Shown: positions 4,769 through 7,940 of the stretch, one piece after another
Numbering within the stretch: position 1 is the first letter of the stretch
How the letters are laid out: every line of letters starts with the position of its first letter
Assembly: GCA_902494625.1 (NCBI GenBank)
Contig: CABUUB010000081.1
Coordinates: forward strand, 1 to 7,940
DNA length: 7,940 bases
DNA from: an uncultured Collinsella sp.
GTDB taxonomy: Bacteria > Actinomycetota > Coriobacteriia > Coriobacteriales > Coriobacteriaceae
Reading direction: 5' to 3'
Program-made: the position numbers and the translations under genes
The notes under the pieces: model-generated
Told to the model about the DNA's origin: nothing
Database searches by the model: none
The model's input: the letters and a program-made list of their open reading frames with translations, nothing else

Positions 4769-6124
4769 ATGAGCTACACGCAGAAAGTTCTCGAAGAGCT
4801 CAAGGCCCGCTATCCCGAGCAGCCTGAGTTCATCCAGGCCGCGACCGAGATTCTTGGCACCATCCAGCCGGCGCTCGACGCCCACCCCGAGTACGAGGAG
4901 GCCGCCCTGCTGGAGCGCCTCGTCGAGCCCGAGCGCATCGTTATGTTCCGTGTCCCCTGGGTCGACGACCAGGGCAAGGTCCAGGTCAACCGCGGTTACC
5001 GCGTCGAGTTCAACTCTGCCATTGGACCCTACAAGGGCGGCCTGCGCTTTAACCCGACGGTCACCCTGGGCATGCTCAAGTTCCTGGGCCTGGAGCAGAT
5101 CCTCAAGAACAGCCTGACCACCCTTCCCATGGGCGGCGGCAAGGGCGGCTCCGACTTTGACCCCAAGGGCAAGTCCAACAACGAGATCATGCACTTCTGC
5201 CAGTCCTTCATGACCGAGCTCTATCGCCACATTGGCCCCAACACCGACGTTCCCGCCGGTGACCTGGGCGTTGGCGGCCGCGAGGTTGCCTACCTGTTCG
5301 GTCAGTACAAGCGCCTGACCAACGAGTGGACCGGCGTCCTCACCGGCAAGGGCCTCTCCTTTGGCGGCTCGCTCGCCCGTACCGAGGCCACCGGCTACGG
5401 CCTGGTCTACTTTGTGGACGAGTACCTCAAGAGCCGCGGCGAGTCCTTCGAGGGCAAGAACGTCGTCGTTCACGGCTCCGGTAACGTCGCCATCTACGCG
5501 GTCCAGAAGGTCGCCCAGCTCGGCGGCAAGGTGCTTGCCTGCTCCGACACCCACGGCTGGGTCGAGGATCCCGACGGCATCGACTACACCGTGCTCGAGC
5601 ATGTCTACAACAAGAAGCGCTCCGGCCACGACAAGGGTGTCACGCTCGCTATGTACGTTGACGAGAAGCCCAACGCCGTGTGGCACGAGGGCGACGGCCG
5701 CGGCGTGTGGCAGCTGCCCTGCGACATCGCGCTGCCCTGCGCTCGCGAGAACACGCTGCTGCTCGAGGACGCCCAGGCGCTCGTCGCCAACGGCTGCAAG
5801 GTGGTCGGCGAGGGCGCGAACATGCCCACGACCATCGAGGCCACGACCTACTTCCAGGAGAACGGCGTCGCCTTTATGCCCGGTAAGGCTGCTAACGCCG
5901 GTGGCGTGCTCGTGTCCGGCCTTGAGATGAGCCAGAACGCTGAGCACCTGTCCTGGACCTTCGAGGAGGTCGACGGCAAGCTCGAGCAGCTCATGCGTGG
6001 CATGTTCCACAACGTGGACGACACCGCCAAGGAGTATGGCCAGGAGGGCAACTTTGTCATGGGCGCCAACATCGCCGGCTTCCTGAAGGTCGCCGACGCC
6101 ATGCTCGCCCAGGGCGTCTGCTAA
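4769..6124 (+). CDS. gdhA: NADP-type glutamate dehydrogenase
   Basis: The 451-residue cytosolic enzyme interconverts glutamate with 2-oxoglutarate plus ammonium and is normally used for ammonium assimilation. Length and register match the hexameric clostridial-type family. Lys89 is in GPYKGGLRF, Lys113 in ILKNSL, catalytic Lys125 in PMGGGKGG, and Asp165 in PAGDLGVGGRE. The Rossmann motif VVHGSGNVA spans 233-241. LVSGLEMSQN (381-390) holds the substrate-contact Ser383. NADP preference is inferred from family (EC 1.4.1.4), not from a decisive residue. The ATG at 4769 is chosen because GGAGG (4760-4764) precedes it by 4 bases and the protein aligns from MSYTQKVLEEL; the ATG at 4721 lies inside the leader hairpin. 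Codon use is far more biased to C/G-ending codons (GTC, CTC, AAG, GAG) than in selB or mobA, suggesting high expression. It appears monocistronic, with its own leader and terminator. Confidence 0.96.
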   Translation: MSYTQKVLEELKARYPEQPEFIQAATEILGTIQPALDAHPEYEEAALLERLVEPERIVMFRVPWVDDQGKVQVNRGYRVEFNSAIGPYKGGLRFNPTVTLGMLKFLGLEQILKNSLTTLPMGGGKGGSDFDPKGKSNNEIMHFCQSFMTELYRHIGPNTDVPAGDLGVGGREVAYLFGQYKRLTNEWTGVLTGKGLSFGGSLARTEATGYGLVYFVDEYLKSRGESFEGKNVVVHGSGNVAIYAVQKVAQLGGKVLACSDTHGWVEDPDGIDYTVLEHVYNKKRSGHDKGVTLAMYVDEKPNAVWHEGDGRGVWQLPCDIALPCARENTLLLEDAQALVANGCKVVGEGANMPTTIEATTYFQENGVAFMPGKAANAGGVLVSGLEMSQNAEHLSWTFEEVDGKLEQLMRGMFHNVDDTAKEYGQEGNFVMGANIAGFLKVADAMLAQGVC

Positions 6125-6150
6125 ACCCTGCCTGACATAGCATGTGATGA

Positions 6151-6181
6151 GGCTCTCGGCTCAACGCCGGGAGCCTTTTTT
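6151..6181 (+). terminator. Intrinsic terminator of gdhA
   Basis: GGCTCTCGGC (6151-6160) pairs with GCCGGGAGCC (6166-6175), ten base pairs with one G-T wobble, around the loop TCAAC. Six T residues (6176-6181) follow directly. It starts 27 bases after the gdhA stop. This is a textbook rho-independent terminator and separates gdhA from the hydroxylase genes. Confidence 0.93.
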
Positions 6182-6211
6182 GATCCAAAGGGGACGGAGG
6201 AAAACGGATCA
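6181..6211 (+). repeat. Short REP-like intergenic fragment (GGGGACGGAGG type)
   Basis: A GGGGACGGAGGAAAAC segment (6190-6205) is flanked by TGATCC (6181-6186) and its inverse GGATCA (6206-6211), forming a possible 6-base-pair stem with a 19-base loop. From memory, similar GGGGACGGAGG sequences recur between genes in Collinsella-like genomes. Only one copy is in this window, so repeat status is unproven. It abuts the gdhA terminator T-run. Confidence 0.35.
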
Positions 6212-6243
6212 TTTTGTCTCGGCATGAGTTGCGGCCCCTCGTT

Positions 6244-6252
6244 TGGTACACT
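6244..6252 (+). promoter_or_regulatory. Candidate extended -10 promoter for the hydroxylase genes
   Basis: TGG immediately followed by TACACT gives an extended -10 element, and TACACT matches the -10 consensus at four positions. No -35 at proper spacing is visible: TTGTCT at 6214 is 27 bases away. Transcription would start near 6259, leaving a leader of about 30 bases before the FAD-subunit gene. The gdhA terminator upstream means a promoter is expected somewhere in this gap. Confidence 0.4.
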
Positions 6253-6288
6253 AAAAGATACTGGACAAGTGGAGAGATGGGGGAGAAC

Positions 6289-7191
6289 GTGCTCAAGTTC
6301 GGTACCTACGTCCGTGTTGGAAACGCGGCCGAAGCCTATGAGCTCTTGCAGAAAAACCGCAATAACAAGATTGTGGGCGGCGGCATCTGGATGCGCCTGG
6401 GTTCGCGTCGCGTGGCGACGGCAATTGACCTTTCGGCCTGCGGACTCGATCAGATCGAGGAGACCGAGACCGAGTTTCGCATCGGTGCCATGTGTACCCT
6501 GCGCCAGCTCGAGCGTCATGTCGGGCTCAACTCGCTTGTCAACAATGTCTTCGAGTTTGCCGTCCACGATATCGTGGGCGTGCAGCTGCGTAACACCGCC
6601 ACGGTAGGCGGCAGCATCTACGGCCGTTTCGGTTTCTCGGACGTGCTCTCGGCCTTCCTGGCGCTCGATTCGTACGTTGAGCTGACGGGTGCCGGCCGCG
6701 TGCCGCTCGCCGAGTTCGTGGACATGGGCTACGTGCGCGACGTGATCGAGCACGTCGTGGTCGTTAAGCACGATTACCGTGCGAGCTATGAGGCCGTTCG
6801 CAAGGCCGCGACCGACTTCCCCTCGCTCAATGTCACCGCTGCTTGGTGGGACAACTCCTGGCACGTCACCGTGGGCGCCCGTCCACTGCGTGCGACTCTA
6901 CTGCAGGGCGAGGCATGCGGCCTGGTGAACGAGCAGCCTTCCGAGGACGAGCTGCGTGCCCTAACAGCATCTGTACGCGCGCTGAGCTACGGCACCAACC
7001 TGTGGGGCTCGGCCGAGTACCGCCGTCGCATCTCGGCGCCGCTTGCCGTGCAGGCCGTGCGCCGCGCCGCCGGCATCGAGCTTTCGGCCGCTCTTGCCCG
7101 CGAGCTCGAGTGCGTGCAGATCCCTAAATTTGCCACGGACGAGTATTCCTGCCGCCGCGTGCCCGGCGTCGATTCTAGCGAGGTGCGCTAA
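6289..7191 (+). CDS. Molybdenum hydroxylase (xanthine dehydrogenase family) FAD-binding subunit
   Basis: This is a 300-residue CO-dehydrogenase/xanthine-dehydrogenase-type flavoprotein subunit, like E. coli YgfM. It passes electrons from the iron-sulfur clusters of its partner to FAD and an acceptor. Residues 1-160 form the FAD-binding domain: IVGGGIWMRLGSRR (28-41) in place of the common GGTDL-type first loop, then QLRNTATVGGSI (99-110), the second pyrophosphate-binding loop. About 170-285 is the C-terminal domain of these subunits. I prefer the GTG at 6289 (LKFGTYVRV start), with GGGGGAG (6279-6285) just upstream. The ATG at 6277 adds four residues but has a ribosome site only 2 bases away. 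A TTG at 6214 would precede the promoter. The stop TAA shares its last A with the next start (TAATG), so the two subunits are coupled and form one enzyme. The substrate is not readable from this subunit. Confidence 0.85.
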   Translation: MLKFGTYVRVGNAAEAYELLQKNRNNKIVGGGIWMRLGSRRVATAIDLSACGLDQIEETETEFRIGAMCTLRQLERHVGLNSLVNNVFEFAVHDIVGVQLRNTATVGGSIYGRFGFSDVLSAFLALDSYVELTGAGRVPLAEFVDMGYVRDVIEHVVVVKHDYRASYEAVRKAATDFPSLNVTAAWWDNSWHVTVGARPLRATLLQGEACGLVNEQPSEDELRALTASVRALSYGTNLWGSAEYRRRISAPLAVQAVRRAAGIELSAALARELECVQIPKFATDEYSCRRVPGVDSSEVR

Positions 7192-7940
7192 TGGCTGCCA
7201 AACTCATCGATCTTTCCTTTACGCTCAACGGCCGCAAGGTCAAGGTTCAGATTGCCCCCGACACCATGCTCTTTTCGCTTTTGCGTGAGCAGGGTTGCGC
7301 GTCGGTGCGCTGCGCCTGCGAAACCACCAACTGCGGCTTGTGCACGGTGTGGCTCGACGGCGACCCGGTGCTGAGCTGCTCGGTTCCCGCCGCCCGTGTT
7401 GAGGGACACACCATCACCACGCTTGAGGGCCTTAAGGTCGAGTCCGAGGCTCTCGCCCGTGCTATGGCTGCCGAAGGCGCTGAGCAGTGCGGTTTTTGCG
7501 CCCCCGGCCTCATCATGAACGTGCTGGCTCTCGCCCGCGCCGCCAAGGAGGACCCGAGCCTCGTCGCCACGCGCGAGGAGCTCTCGCGCCAGCTCGCCGG
7601 CAACCTGTGCCGTTGCAGCGGCTACGAGAGCCAGCTGCGCGCCATCGTCCGCTTCCTCAACGAGTCCGGCGTGCAGATGGGCTTTGAGATGCCCGAGCTG
7701 CCCGTCAACGACACGAGCTCCGACGGCGTCTCCTACAAGCAAATCACCCACAAGCAGCCCAAGAAGGATTCGAAGGCCCTGCTCGAGGGCCGTCCCGTCT
7801 ACACGGGCGATATGGTGCCCGCCGGCGCGCTCATCGTCAAGCTCAAGCGCAGTCCCTATGCCCGCGCCAAGATCCGCTCCATCGATACGTCGCGTGCCCT
7901 GAAGGTGCCCGGCGTGGTGGGCGTTTACACTTACGAGGAC
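7191..7940 (+). CDS. Molybdenum hydroxylase, fused [2Fe-2S] and molybdopterin-binding subunit, 3'-truncated by window edge
   Basis: The frame stays open for 250 codons to the window edge. Residues 1-80 are a plant-ferredoxin-type domain with ligands Cys43, Cys48, Cys51 and Cys63 (CETTNCGLC). Residues about 85-160 are the second [2Fe-2S] domain, with QCGFC (Cys100, Cys103) and LCRCSGY (Cys140, Cys142). After a linker, residues about 193-250 (GRPVYTGDMVPAGALIVKL and onward) begin the molybdopterin-subunit hammerhead domain. Iron-sulfur and molybdenum parts are thus one chain, as in E. coli XdhD, whose neighbour ygfM encodes the FAD subunit, as here. About 700 residues should follow. Such enzymes hydroxylate purines or other N-heterocycles in the cytosol; the substrate cannot be told from this part. 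GAGGT (7180-7184) is 6 bases before the ATG, which overlaps the upstream TAA by one base. Cys41 is an extra cysteine next to the first cluster. Confidence 0.9.
   Translation, partial: MAAKLIDLSFTLNGRKVKVQIAPDTMLFSLLREQGCASVRCACETTNCGLCTVWLDGDPVLSCSVPAARVEGHTITTLEGLKVESEALARAMAAEGAEQCGFCAPGLIMNVLALARAAKEDPSLVATREELSRQLAGNLCRCSGYESQLRAIVRFLNESGVQMGFEMPELPVNDTSSDGVSYKQITHKQPKKDSKALLEGRPVYTGDMVPAGALIVKLKRSPYARAKIRSIDTSRALKVPGVVGVYTYED

Noticed and set aside
4331..4770. Overlapping 125-residue open frames on both strands around the DUF3343/gdhA gap
   Set aside because: Each overlaps the DUF3343 gene or the gdhA leader, has no recognisable domain and lacks a good ribosome site.
4754..6010. 418-residue minus-strand open frame across gdhA
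   Set aside because: It is a shadow of the strongly codon-biased gdhA, rich in Leu/Val/Gly/Ala with no family motif.
6214..6288. TTG/ATG starts extending the FAD subunit N-terminus
   Set aside because: The TTG at 6214 would lie upstream of the likely promoter, and the added residues do not look like the family; homologous sequence begins around LKFGTYVRV.
1..7940. CRISPR arrays, intact insertion sequences, prophage genes, attachment sites
   Set aside because: No regularly spaced repeats, transposase or integrase motifs, or duplicated tRNA 3' end next to selC were found.

Overview
The window is high-GC and almost entirely coding on the + strand. Gene content and style resemble a gut Coriobacteriia member (Collinsella-like actinobacterium). 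That assignment rests on protein style, base composition and the intergenic repeat fragments; no search was possible.

Layout. (1) 1-3377 is a selenocysteine block. It holds the 3' part of selA (selenocysteine synthase), then selB (selenocysteine-specific elongation factor) overlapping it by 4 bases. A large imperfect palindrome follows. Next comes selC, the tRNA-Sec gene with anticodon TCA, lying between a good extended -10 promoter and a strong intrinsic terminator. (2) 3378-4511 holds mobA (molybdenum cofactor guanylyltransferase) and, 15 bases on, a small DUF3343 'Se/S carrier-like' protein with an unusual Cys-rich N-terminal extension. (3) 4512-6181 holds a leader with possible nitrogen-control boxes and a hairpin, then a strongly codon-biased NADP-type glutamate dehydrogenase gene (gdhA) with a classic terminator. 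(4) 6182-7940 holds a short repeat-like fragment, a probable promoter, and two translationally coupled genes of a molybdenum hydroxylase of the xanthine dehydrogenase family. These are an FAD subunit and a fused [2Fe-2S]+molybdopterin protein that runs off the right edge.

How the parts fit. SelA, SelB and tRNA-Sec insert selenocysteine at UGA. MobA makes guanylylated molybdenum cofactor, the form used by selenocysteine-containing formate dehydrogenases. DUF3343 proteins are known to track with selenium use, and some molybdenum hydroxylases carry labile selenium. The window therefore reads as a selenium/molybdenum neighbourhood interrupted by the housekeeping gene gdhA. No selenoprotein with an in-frame UGA and no selD is visible here.

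The items most worth a second look are the Cys-rich DUF3343 protein, the GAAAC boxes upstream of gdhA, the non-canonical GTPase motifs in SelB, and the link between selenium genes and the fused hydroxylase. I found no CRISPR array, intact transposon, prophage or clearly unknown multi-gene system.
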